In this document: piece by piece, positions 18,607-26,831 of the stretch
Position numbering within the stretch: position 1 is the first letter of the stretch
Layout: every line of letters begins with the position of its first letter
The notes under the pieces: model-generated
The model's database searches: none
The model's input: only the letters and a program-made list of their open reading frames with translations
Told to the model about the DNA's origin: nothing
Assembly: GCF_000384315.1 (NCBI RefSeq)
Contig: NZ_ARVW01000001.1
Span: 5,084,157 to 5,148,156, forward strand
Origin: Amycolatopsis nigrescens CSC17Ta-90
GTDB lineage: Bacteria > Actinomycetota > Actinomycetes > Mycobacteriales > Pseudonocardiaceae
DNA length: 64,000 nt
Direction: 5' to 3'
Translations under genes and position numbers: made by a program

Positions 18607-19282
18607 GGGTGTACCCATTTGGCTCGTGGAGGCGCGGCACGCCGTTGACCGTGCCGGTGACGAAAAGCAGTTCCAGGACCGCCTCGATCACTTGACGACG
18701 GTCGAGGACGAGTTGCAGCGGCGTATCGAAAAGTTGACCGACCTGATCGCGGCTGCCGAGGCGGGCCGTGCGGCGTGGTGGCCAGGCGTCGACGTTCCCG
18801 CGCGGGTCTTCACCGAATTGAACGCCGTGCGCAAGTCCATCGACCCGCGTCAGTGGAGTCGCGCCCGCAACACGTTTGACGACCTACTCAAGCAGGTCGA
18901 CAACGACATCCGGGGCGCATGGAAGGAGTACGTGGCCAACCTCGCGGGTAACGCCGGAGATCTCCGCAACCTAGTGCGAGTGCTAGGTGCGGCTCCTGCC
19001 CTGACCGAAGATGCCGCCCAGCTCGACCGCATCTTGACCGAGTTGAACGCAGGTAGAGGGAAGCTCCCAGACTTGCGGTCGGTGCAGAAGGCCCAAACCG
19101 CCGCCAACCTGCTCGATCGATTGGCGGGCAAACTGCCCGCGGCTGTGAAAACCTTCCTCATAGCAGCGGCGCGGGGTGGCGCCCCGCTGGAGTTGCTGAC
19201 CACGGAAGTGCTCGCTTGGCTCACCACCAACGCCGCGAGCGATGAGTTCCGGGTCATCGTTGCTAGGAAGGGAGGGCGCTAG
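18599..19282 (+). CDS. dpdI: DpdI, coiled-coil Dpd protein
   Basis: A 227-residue, almost entirely helical protein. The region HLTTVEDELQRRIEKLTDLIAAAEAG is a likely coiled coil, followed by an Asp/Arg-rich middle and a hydrophobic helix near LIAAARGGAPLELL. No enzymatic motif is visible. The ATG at 18599 overlaps the dpdH stop by eight bases. dpdI was linked to the restriction-like phenotype in Salmonella; here the name is given by position between dpdH and dpdJ and by size. Confidence 0.65.
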   Translation: MTEGVPIWLVEARHAVDRAGDEKQFQDRLDHLTTVEDELQRRIEKLTDLIAAAEAGRAAWWPGVDVPARVFTELNAVRKSIDPRQWSRARNTFDDLLKQVDNDIRGAWKEYVANLAGNAGDLRNLVRVLGAAPALTEDAAQLDRILTELNAGRGKLPDLRSVQKAQTAANLLDRLAGKLPAAVKTFLIAAARGGAPLELLTTEVLAWLTTNAASDEFRVIVARKGGR

Positions 19283-19286
19283 TTCC

Positions 19287-22200
19287 GTGGACGAGAAGGC
19301 TTTGAACGCGCTGACCAGGCTTGAGCTGAGAGAAGCCGAACTCCTCGCTTGGGGAGCGACCGGCGCTGAGTGGACGGCCGATGAGGTCTTGGAGATCTTC
19401 GCCGAATTCGGTGCGGGACAGGCGGAGTTCGATCGACTGCTCAAGGCTCTGTTGATAGTGCGCACTCCGAACGGCGGGTACCGGTCTCGAAGTGCTGAGA
19501 CCGTGCGTCTGCTGGCCACTTTGCGCCAGTCGTTCCGACATGGGCGTGTCACGGAGGGCAGGCCGCTTGTCTTAGATCACCGGTTCCTCCACCGTCCCCG
19601 TCGGAGGCCCGAACGAAATATTACGGCGCAGGTGGTCCTCGACAAGGTGCGTAGTCATCTTGGCGACGCCGGGAACCAAGCTGCCTGGGGGCTTGCTGCC
19701 CCGGAGCTGTCCGGCTTTCAGCAACGCAGCACCGAAGCGGTGCTGCACGCGCTCAACAGCGGCCAGCCGGCAGGTGTGATGATCACGGCGGGTACCGGTA
19801 GCGGTAAGACGCTTGCTTTCTACCTGCCGTTGTTCGCATGGCTCACCGATCGGCTTGCCGAAGGGCACTCGAGGGGCACGCTCGCTCTGGCACTGTATCC
19901 GCGCAACGAACTCTTGAAAGACCAGTTGCGCGCTCTGCTCGAGTACCTCGACCGGATGTCCAGCGCGAGCGCGATCACTCCGAAGATCAGTCTCGCTACC
20001 TGGTTCGGCCAAACGCCCTCGGACGCCCAGCAGGTGCGGAACGTGTGGAGCAAGCGGAAGCACGGCTATGCGTGTCCCTTCCTTCGATGCCTGAAATGTG
20101 ATGGCGAACTCCTCTGGCGCGAGGCGGATCTCAAGAACAAGCCCATCCGCGAGCGGCTGGCTTGCTCGGACGCGGAGTGTGGTTTCGCTATTGAAGGCGA
20201 TCGTCTCCGCCTGACCAGGGAAAGCGCACTTCGCAATCCTGCCACTTTGATGCTGACCACCACCGAATCGCTCAACCGCCAGCTCGCTGCACCGGGTAAC
20301 CTGAGGGCATTCGGCGTGCTGCCTGCGACGCTGTCCGCGGTGCTCCTGGACGAGGTGCACACCTATGAGGGTGCCACCGGCGCGCAGAACGCACTGCTGC
20401 TCCGTCGCCTGACGCACGCGATGCGCCGCGCACCCGTGTGGGTCGGTTTGTCGGCCACACTGCTCAACGCTGGTGAGTTCTTCTCGCGACTGGTCGGTCT
20501 GTCGACTGCGGACACCACCGTGGTGCAGCCTTATCCGGCTGAACTCGTCGACTCGGGGGCGGAGTACCTGTTGGCGCTGAGGCACAACCCGCACTCGCGG
20601 ACGGGGTCTCTGTCGGCGAGCATCCAGACCGGTATGGCTCTGACGAGGTGCTTGGACAACCTGGTCGACGACCCATTCAACTCGCCTCCTTCGTCTGAGG
20701 GAGTGGTCGGGAAGCGCGTCTTCGTATTCACCGACAAGCTTGACAGCACGAACAGGTTGTACTGGGACCTCTCGGACGCGGAGGACACCAATGGGGCCAA
20801 CCGCAGACGATGGCGTAGGCCTCGTACTCTTGCTCACCTCCGGGCGACCGAGCAACGTGAACTGGACGTGGAACACCGCGAGTCGACTGCCGGCCGGGAT
20901 GCCGACGGACAATGGTGGTGGTTGCCGGAGCAGTTAGGCCACGAGTTGGATGCGGATCGGTCGTTGCGTGTCGGCCGCACTAGTTCGCAGGACCGCGGCG
21001 TCGAATCCGACGCACAGATCGTTGTGGCGACCGCGACGCTGGAAGTCGGTTTCGACGATGACCGCGTCGGGGCTGTGATCCAGCACAAAGCACCTCACGA
21101 CCCGGCTCAATTTCTGCAGCGAAAGGGACGTGCCGGGCGCAAGGAGATCACCCGCCCGTGGACCGTTGTAGTGTTGAGCGACTGGGGTCGGGACCGCCAG
21201 GCGTGGGACGCCTACGACGCACTCTTCGACCCCGAGTTGCCTCCACGCAACTTGCCGCTGGAGAACCTCTACGTGTTGCGGATTCAGGCTGTCTACTCGC
21301 TGCTCGACTGGCTGGCGGTGGAGTTGCGTTACTCCGACCGGCATTCGACTTGGGTCGACCTCGCTGGCCCGGCGGAACAACTGTTCCGCAAGCCCGAGGC
21401 GCAGAGCAGAGCGCGCGAACGCCAGAGGAAGCTGAGTGACAAGTTGGGGCAACTGCTCCGGCCGGGGCCGGAGCGTAAACGCTTGCGCAAGCATCTCCGC
21501 GAAGCCCTAGCCTTGGGAGTTGACGAATTCGCCGAGTCAGTTGTCGACACCCTGCTGTGGGAGTCACCGAGACCGCTGTTGCTGGCTGTCGTTCCCACCA
21601 TACGCCGGAGGCTTGACGAGCAGTGGTGCGGTGAAGAGCCATCGGATGACGACATCCGTCTGCAGACGAGGACCCCGTTGCGGGATTTCGTCCCGGGGAA
21701 CCTCTTCGACGACCTTCTCGTGCCCGACGTCGAGTTGTTGGTGCCCGGGCGTGGAAACAGCCTTCAAGCTGAGCAGTTGCCCGCGCTTCGCGCGTTGCGT
21801 GAGTTCTGCCCGGGCAACGTGAGCAGGCACTTCGGCGTGTTTGCCGAGAGTAGGCGTCACTGGGTGCCCCTGGCTGATCTGACTCCCGGTGAGTCTGAGA
21901 TCCAGGTCGGGGTCAATGACACCTTTAAGGCCGAGTTTCTCGACACCATCGCCGTGGGACGGGACCGGGTGACGGTGCACCGTCCCACGGCGGTGACCCT
22001 GCAGCCTGTACCTGACGACGTCGGCGATGCTTCCTCGGTCGCTCCCGACTGGGAGTTCCATGTGACACCCCTCGGAAGGGGTATCCCGGTGAACTGCGGT
22101 CGTGGCGCTGACCGACTCCTCGCGGATCTTGGGTTCCATCTGCACGTCCAAGGCGGGGGAGTTCGCACGATCAGATTCGCCAGGACTGCGCGCGGGACCA

Positions 22201-23681
22201 TGTGGGATCAACCGGCCCCTCGGCCTGTGCGCCTCGCGTTCGGTACGGGAGTGCGAGACGACTGGATTCCCGCCGCCGTCGGCGTAGACGTGCACTGCGA
22301 TGCCGTCACGGGAACCGTTCGCCTGCCTGATGGCCTCAGCGAACCCACCTCGGCCGAGCGGACGGGCCGGCTGAGGTACCTCCTCACCGCCGAAGCAGAG
22401 TTGCCTGAGTCCATGTCGGTGTTCGACTGCGACAACCTCGTGCAGGTCGTGACACTGGTGATCGCAGCCATGCCTGGCGACGCGCGCGCCCCCAGTTCGG
22501 CGGACGAGTGGACGAAGCGGATGACGTCAGCCGCCGGTGTGCTCGGCTTGTTCAGGACGGACCACCACGAGGGCGAGGAGGACACGTCCTGGCACGAGTG
22601 GTTTGCCGAACAGCGAGTGCTCGACGCCGTCCGAGAGGCCGTTGACGAGGCATTCGGGGATCGGCGCACCGCCTCCTGGCGGGTGTGGTGGCAGCGCGGG
22701 TATACGCTCTCGGCTGCCCAGTTGGTGCTCAATGCGCTGGCTACGCGCTGCCCGGGCGTCGACACGGACGAGTTGGCGGTCGATCTTGATCCGGACAGGG
22801 ATGACGTGTTCTGGCTGTCCGAGCGGTCGCCCGGCGGCACAGGTCAGGTCGAGACATTTCACCGGGTGCTCGCTCAGGACCCGGACGCTTTCAGTCATGC
22901 GCTGGAGGATGCGTTGCGCCCGACAACCGCCGACACCGCCGACGAGGAGCTCAGCGCTCTGGTGCGTGCAAACTCACCGGAGGTCGCTGAGGCCCTTGCG
23001 GCTCTCCGCAGTGCATGGCGTAACGGTCACGCTGCGGTGACCGAAGCGGTCCGAGCGGTGGAGGAGGCGGCCCTCCGAAGTGACATCAACCTTGGTGGTC
23101 CAGCGCGATCTGCTCTTAGCACCCGTATAGCCGGTCCTGGCGCTCACGTCGACCTGATCACCACTATCGTGTCCTGGCTCGATCTCCGCGATAGGGTTGC
23201 GCGTAACAAAGGGATTTCGGTGGACCCGCGAACCCTCGGCGCGCTAATCGCTGAGGAGCCAGGTATCGACGAAGTTCTCCAACTGGGTGGGGATGTGCTT
23301 CCGGAACGGCGGGCTCGGGCGGTGACGAACGTACTGTGGCCCTGGGGGCGCCTTCCGCAGCCGCCTTCCGCAGCGTACGGCCGATCCCCCGAAGTGTCGT
23401 TCGAGCGGCTGCGTGAGTACGTCGAGTTCGTGTCCGAGCCGATTGATATCGAATCTTGGGACGGTGAGCGCCGGAGCCAAGTGCACAACGCCTTACTTGA
23501 GCACGGAGAGGTGGTTCTGCGGATCGGGCACGCCCAGCGTGACGTGCTCCGCGCCGCCCTCCTCGACTTGCAGACGTCCCCCGTGGAGGTCGGAACGCTG
23601 CTGACACACCCTGTCGCCGTGGGACTGGGTCGTTCGGTGCGCAACGTTGAACTGCGCCTTCTGCTGCGGGAGGCATTGTGA
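19287..23681 (+). CDS. dpdJ: DpdJ, large DEAD-box-type helicase with zinc-like insertion
   Basis: Superfamily-2 helicase of 1464 residues. Motif I is ITAGTGSGKTLAF (GTGSGKT at 169-175), motif Ia is LALYPRNELLKDQ, motif II is LLDEVHTYEG (DEVH at 355-358), motif III is GLSATLL and motif VI is FLQRKGRAGRKE. Between motifs Ia and II is a cysteine cluster (C263, C268, C271, C293, C298) resembling a zinc ribbon. The long C-terminal part (after about 700) is not recognised and may contact DNA or partners. The GTG start at 19287 has GGAGG eleven bases upstream and lies four bases after dpdI; the stop is overlapped by dpdK. Confidence 0.85.
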   Translation: MDEKALNALTRLELREAELLAWGATGAEWTADEVLEIFAEFGAGQAEFDRLLKALLIVRTPNGGYRSRSAETVRLLATLRQSFRHGRVTEGRPLVLDHRFLHRPRRRPERNITAQVVLDKVRSHLGDAGNQAAWGLAAPELSGFQQRSTEAVLHALNSGQPAGVMITAGTGSGKTLAFYLPLFAWLTDRLAEGHSRGTLALALYPRNELLKDQLRALLEYLDRMSSASAITPKISLATWFGQTPSDAQQVRNVWSKRKHGYACPFLRCLKCDGELLWREADLKNKPIRERLACSDAECGFAIEGDRLRLTRESALRNPATLMLTTTESLNRQLAAPGNLRAFGVLPATLSAVLLDEVHTYEGATGAQNALLLRRLTHAMRRAPVWVGLSATLLNAGEFFSRLVGLSTADTTVVQPYPAELVDSGAEYLLALRHNPHSRTGSLSASIQTGMALTRCLDNLVDDPFNSPPSSEGVVGKRVFVFTDKLDSTNRLYWDLSDAEDTNGANRRRWRRPRTLAHLRATEQRELDVEHRESTAGRDADGQWWWLPEQLGHELDADRSLRVGRTSSQDRGVESDAQIVVATATLEVGFDDDRVGAVIQHKAPHDPAQFLQRKGRAGRKEITRPWTVVVLSDWGRDRQAWDAYDALFDPELPPRNLPLENLYVLRIQAVYSLLDWLAVELRYSDRHSTWVDLAGPAEQLFRKPEAQSRARERQRKLSDKLGQLLRPGPERKRLRKHLREALALGVDEFAESVVDTLLWESPRPLLLAVVPTIRRRLDEQWCGEEPSDDDIRLQTRTPLRDFVPGNLFDDLLVPDVELLVPGRGNSLQAEQLPALRALREFCPGNVSRHFGVFAESRRHWVPLADLTPGESEIQVGVNDTFKAEFLDTIAVGRDRVTVHRPTAVTLQPVPDDVGDASSVAPDWEFHVTPLGRGIPVNCGRGADRLLADLGFHLHVQGGGVRTIRFARTARGTMWDQPAPRPVRLAFGTGVRDDWIPAAVGVDVHCDAVTGTVRLPDGLSEPTSAERTGRLRYLLTAEAELPESMSVFDCDNLVQVVTLVIAAMPGDARAPSSADEWTKRMTSAAGVLGLFRTDHHEGEEDTSWHEWFAEQRVLDAVREAVDEAFGDRRTASWRVWWQRGYTLSAAQLVLNALATRCPGVDTDELAVDLDPDRDDVFWLSERSPGGTGQVETFHRVLAQDPDAFSHALEDALRPTTADTADEELSALVRANSPEVAEALAALRSAWRNGHAAVTEAVRAVEEAALRSDINLGGPARSALSTRIAGPGAHVDLITTIVSWLDLRDRVARNKGISVDPRTLGALIAEEPGIDEVLQLGGDVLPERRARAVTNVLWPWGRLPQPPSAAYGRSPEVSFERLREYVEFVSEPIDIESWDGERRSQVHNALLEHGEVVLRIGHAQRDVLRAALLDLQTSPVEVGTLLTHPVAVGLGRSVRNVELRLLLREAL

Positions 23682-24208
23682 ACCGCGTCATCCGCAAGTC
23701 CAGGGCGCAAAGCGCGAGTGAGGCACTCGACTTGTTGGGTGCCCTGTTCACCGCGGAGTTGCTCGCCCCGAGCAAATGCATCTGGCTGGTCTCGCCGTGG
23801 ATATCGGACATAGAGATTCTCGACAACGTGGCCGGCACGTATCCGGTGCTTGATCATTACGGGAAGAGGGTTGTACGACTGAGCGAGGTTCTGGGTACCC
23901 TCGCCGCCGACGGCGCCAGGATCGTTGTCGCTACCACGTTGGACGCTCATAATGACGCCTTCACCCGTCGAATGGGCATGCTGAGCAGGGATCTGCGCGT
24001 AGAGCATCTGGTCGACATTCGAACTGATCCCAGCGGGCGCTTGCACACTAAGGCATTGACCGGCGACGGTTACGCGCTGGCAGGCAGCATGAACATCACA
24101 TACAACGGTGTTTTTATCCGTGAGGAGCAGATTGAGCTCAGAACCGACGAGGAGTACGTCGTTCAGGCCAGGATGGATGCCTATGACAGGTTCGGGGGTG
24201 TGCTGTGA
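23678..24208 (+). CDS. dpdK: DpdK, phospholipase D-like nuclease
   Basis: Candidate nuclease of the restriction arm. The 176-residue protein has one PLD-family active site: RLHTKALTGDGYALAGSMNIT, with H123, K125, S137 and N139 forming the HxK...GSxN signature. An upstream IWLVSPWISD strand is typical of PLD nucleases. Only one HKD half is present, so a dimer would be needed for a full active site, as in Nuc-type enzymes. The GTG start overlaps the dpdJ stop and the stop overlaps the dpdD GTG. Confidence 0.85.
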   Translation: MNRVIRKSRAQSASEALDLLGALFTAELLAPSKCIWLVSPWISDIEILDNVAGTYPVLDHYGKRVVRLSEVLGTLAADGARIVVATTLDAHNDAFTRRMGMLSRDLRVEHLVDIRTDPSGRLHTKALTGDGYALAGSMNITYNGVFIREEQIELRTDEEYVVQARMDAYDRFGGVL

Positions 24209-26355
24209 GTGTGACCGCCCTTCTCCAGCGTTGTCTGGGTGATGCAGCGCAGTTCGGAGAGTTCCGGGAACGTGTGGAACTCCTCGTGGACGAACAGGCA
24301 CGGAGTTGGGCGGGCGGGCCCGGCGATTGGATCGTGGCACCGGTGAGCCGCGAACCCAGGGGCTTCTACCTCATTTCCAAGGATCCGGAAGGGCAGCGCC
24401 GGGGGCGGGAGGTGCTCAGGGGATTCCTGGGGCCAGCTGAGGCCGAATTCGAAACGACTCCGCTAGCGCCTGCTGTCCAGGAGGTCGACAGGTACTTGGA
24501 AGAGGCGGGTTTCGTTCATTTGGCCAGCGTGCAGCGTAAGGGCAAGGTCTCCCGTGAACAACTGCTGGAGCACTTTGAAGACATGCTCGCCACTGTCAAT
24601 GGTAAGGAGTCGAGGGCGAAACGCCCTCAGCCTTCGCAGTACCTCGACTTGCTGCGCGATTTCCGTCTGGCCTTGGCACAACGTGAAGGACGGCAGGCCG
24701 AACTCGCGCTCGCCAACGTGCGGCTGACTGGCAGGTTGAGCGCAGAGAACCTCCGGTTCTTGAAGATTGAGCTTCTGGGTGCACTCGGGCGATGGGACGA
24801 GTTGCGCGACCTCGACTTCCTTGGCGACCTGCTCAGGGCGCGCCGGCCCAAGGCGATCAACGAGTACCTCATCGAGATGATCTGGCGTACCGAGGTCGCT
24901 GAGTTGGTCGGTAAAGACATCCCGCCTGACGTCATCCACGCAGAATGTAACCTCGGATCGAGCTACGGCAACGTGCTGAGTGCGATCGACGTGCCTGGAA
25001 CTGAGGCAGGGCGTGCATTGGGAGTCGTCGTGGCTTCCGCTCTGAACGACGAAGACCGGCTGCGGCGGTTGTTCGCGTGTGCGGAAGATCCGCAGGAAGC
25101 GGCGGGCCTCCAGCGGATCGCGCGTCGTCGCACATCGGCGAGGGTCTCCGAGTCCGTCGACGTGCGCGGCCTTTACGAACAAGGTCAACATGGAGCTGTC
25201 ATCAGGGCGTTCGTCCGTGCCCCGGACCCCATGACGGCGGACCTGGCTGTCGAGTCGATCCTTGAAGCTGAGGACGCGACGCACGCACCGGTCGTGCTCG
25301 AGACGGTGGAGAGCTTCATTGCTGAAGAGTCGCTCGTCCCGGGGCGGAGGTTACGTCGTGACCTCGGAGAACTCGCTACTCTGGTGGGTTCCCGGTGTGC
25401 GGGTTGGAGTGAGTGGGGGGCCAGGATCAGTAGTGGCGAGCAGTGGCTCGATGGTGCACGCATCCTTCGCGCGCAGCACGACAAGTGGACTTCGCTCGCG
25501 CAACTGTCCTCCAAGGATGTCGTGGCCCTCTCCGACAACCTCGTGACCGCATGGGGCGGTGTGAATGAGGATCAGATCCTGGCTACGCTCGACATCCTCT
25601 GCGAGGTGGCGGCTGAGGTGACTTCGGTGCCCCACACGGCGGATTTCTGCGATGCGGTTCAACTCCTGCTTGCTGAGCAGGAGAACGTCAGCGGCCCGGT
25701 GCGCAACGCGTACCTCCGGCTGCTCGACCAGATTTTGACTGGTGCCCCAGCGGCGGAGCGGTACCGCCAGGTTGTGGGCCAAGCAGTGGACCTGTGGGAG
25801 CGGATCAGCGCTCCGACCGCCGTCAACTGGGGAATCGGTCTCGCGGACCTGCTGCTTGTCCATCCGGCTGCGGACTCCGGTGTGCGGGTCGAGGCCATCA
25901 GCGCCATCGTGGGCAAAGCCCGGGACTTCGACCAGCGCTCCACGTTCCGGCAACGCACGGAGATCGAGGTCTTGGCAGCGGAGGCTGGCATCCCGCCTCG
26001 CCGACTCGAGCCGGCCGCCACGGGTTTGGATGTCGTGTGGAGCAAGCTGAACGGTAAGTTGGTTGGTCTCTACTCTCTCCTGCCCAGGGCAGCCGATGCC
26101 TTCGACCGACGCTTGAACGCGCTGTGCTCTCCCAAATCGGTGGAGGGGAATGCTGACACGGTGTCCACGTCAGCGTTGAAGCACCTTGCTGACAAGGCTG
26201 ACTACATGATCGTCGACACCTGGCATGCATCCCACGCCGCGATCGACGCGATCGACGCGGTAATATCCAAGGACAGACAGATATTTCCGCGTGGCCGAGG
26301 TGTTTCCAGCTACCTGCAAGCGTTGGAGCAGGTGCTGTTGTCCGCTGACGACTGA
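24205..26355 (+). CDS. dpdD: DpdD, large protein of unknown activity
   Basis: The last gene of the restriction operon, 716 residues. It begins with an acidic and helical region; a run near residues 120-260 (QYLDLLRDFRLALAQREGRQ...) looks like helical repeats of TPR type. No nucleotide-binding or nuclease motif is evident. The GTG start overlaps the dpdK stop (GTGA). By elimination and size it corresponds to DpdD, which is part of the restriction-like phenotype in Salmonella. Here it sits at the end of the cluster instead of after dpdC. The assignment is positional and moderately sure. Confidence 0.65.
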   Translation: MSVTALLQRCLGDAAQFGEFRERVELLVDEQARSWAGGPGDWIVAPVSREPRGFYLISKDPEGQRRGREVLRGFLGPAEAEFETTPLAPAVQEVDRYLEEAGFVHLASVQRKGKVSREQLLEHFEDMLATVNGKESRAKRPQPSQYLDLLRDFRLALAQREGRQAELALANVRLTGRLSAENLRFLKIELLGALGRWDELRDLDFLGDLLRARRPKAINEYLIEMIWRTEVAELVGKDIPPDVIHAECNLGSSYGNVLSAIDVPGTEAGRALGVVVASALNDEDRLRRLFACAEDPQEAAGLQRIARRRTSARVSESVDVRGLYEQGQHGAVIRAFVRAPDPMTADLAVESILEAEDATHAPVVLETVESFIAEESLVPGRRLRRDLGELATLVGSRCAGWSEWGARISSGEQWLDGARILRAQHDKWTSLAQLSSKDVVALSDNLVTAWGGVNEDQILATLDILCEVAAEVTSVPHTADFCDAVQLLLAEQENVSGPVRNAYLRLLDQILTGAPAAERYRQVVGQAVDLWERISAPTAVNWGIGLADLLLVHPAADSGVRVEAISAIVGKARDFDQRSTFRQRTEIEVLAAEAGIPPRRLEPAATGLDVVWSKLNGKLVGLYSLLPRAADAFDRRLNALCSPKSVEGNADTVSTSALKHLADKADYMIVDTWHASHAAIDAIDAVISKDRQIFPRGRGVSSYLQALEQVLLSADD

Positions 26356-26545
26356 CGTCCTGGCCGCCGGCGCTGTGGGGTCCCATGCGTTCAATTCTTC
26401 TCCGCAGGCCGCAGCACGTGGACTGGTTGGTGATCACAGCCGTCGAAGCTGGCATGCCTTTGGGTACGTACCAATTGCGGGACGGCAGAAGAAACAGAAT
26501 AAAGATCAAGACGTGCCAGGCTGAACTCTGGTCGCGTCACTTGTG
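26356..26545. other. Island/tRNA junction
   Basis: The 190 bases between the dpdD stop and the 3' end of the tRNA gene hold no recognisable gene or terminator. This is where an integrative element inserted at the tRNA 3' end would have its boundary. I see no integrase remnant. Confidence 0.4.
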
Positions 26546-26618
26546 TGCCCTCGGCAGGATTCGAACCTGCGACACCTGCCTCCGGAGGGCAGTGCTCTAT
26601 CCCCTGAGCTACGAGGGC
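26546..26618 (-). tRNA. tRNA-Arg (anticodon CCG)
   Basis: A 73-nucleotide cloverleaf reads on the minus strand. The acceptor is GCCCTCG/CGAGGGC with discriminator A, the D stem is GCTC/GAGC, and the anticodon stem is CTGCC/GGCAG around loop CTCCGGA, giving anticodon CCG. The T arm is GCAGG-TTCGAAT-CCTGC. The terminal CCA is not encoded. It decodes the arginine codon CGG. Its 3' end points at the dpd island. Confidence 0.95.
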
Positions 26619-26752
26619 GTCTGCTTCGACTCGGTGAAGCCTAGCGCATGGCTGACGACGGGCTGCGGAGGGTCGGGTCTCTGTTAAACGGACGACCCGA
26701 GCGGGCTATGGGCGTGGGTGGGGGTGGGGCAGTAGCGTTCCCGAGGGCTGAG

Positions 26753-26767
26753 AGGTAAGGCTCACCT
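26753..26767. promoter_or_regulatory. DtxR/IdeR-like iron box upstream of the CDF transporter
   Basis: AGGTAAGGCTCACCT differs at one of 15 positions from the core of the known DtxR/IdeR operator (AGGTTAGGCTCACCT). It lies four bases before the -35 position of the promoter proposed for the downstream transporter. Binding by a DtxR-family metalloregulator is inferred from this match. Confidence 0.6.
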
Positions 26768-26770
26768 GTA

Positions 26771-26799
26771 TTGCACACATGCGCATGTCACTATATGTT
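26771..26799 (+). promoter_or_regulatory. Promoter with a 12-base palindrome in its spacer
   Basis: TTGCAC (26771-26776) and TATGTT (26794-26799) are separated by 17 bases. The first 12 spacer bases, ACATGCGCATGT (26777-26788), form a perfect palindrome. A repressor bound there would block polymerase. The hexamers are weak matches, so this is a candidate only. Confidence 0.45.
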
Positions 26800-26831
26800 G
26801 ACCGTGGGACTTCGAGCGGGAGGCAGTTTCA

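Noticed and set aside
26385-26545. Short coding remnant between dpdD and the tRNA
   Set aside because: A short open frame reads through, but it continues into the tRNA and has no known motif or start signal.
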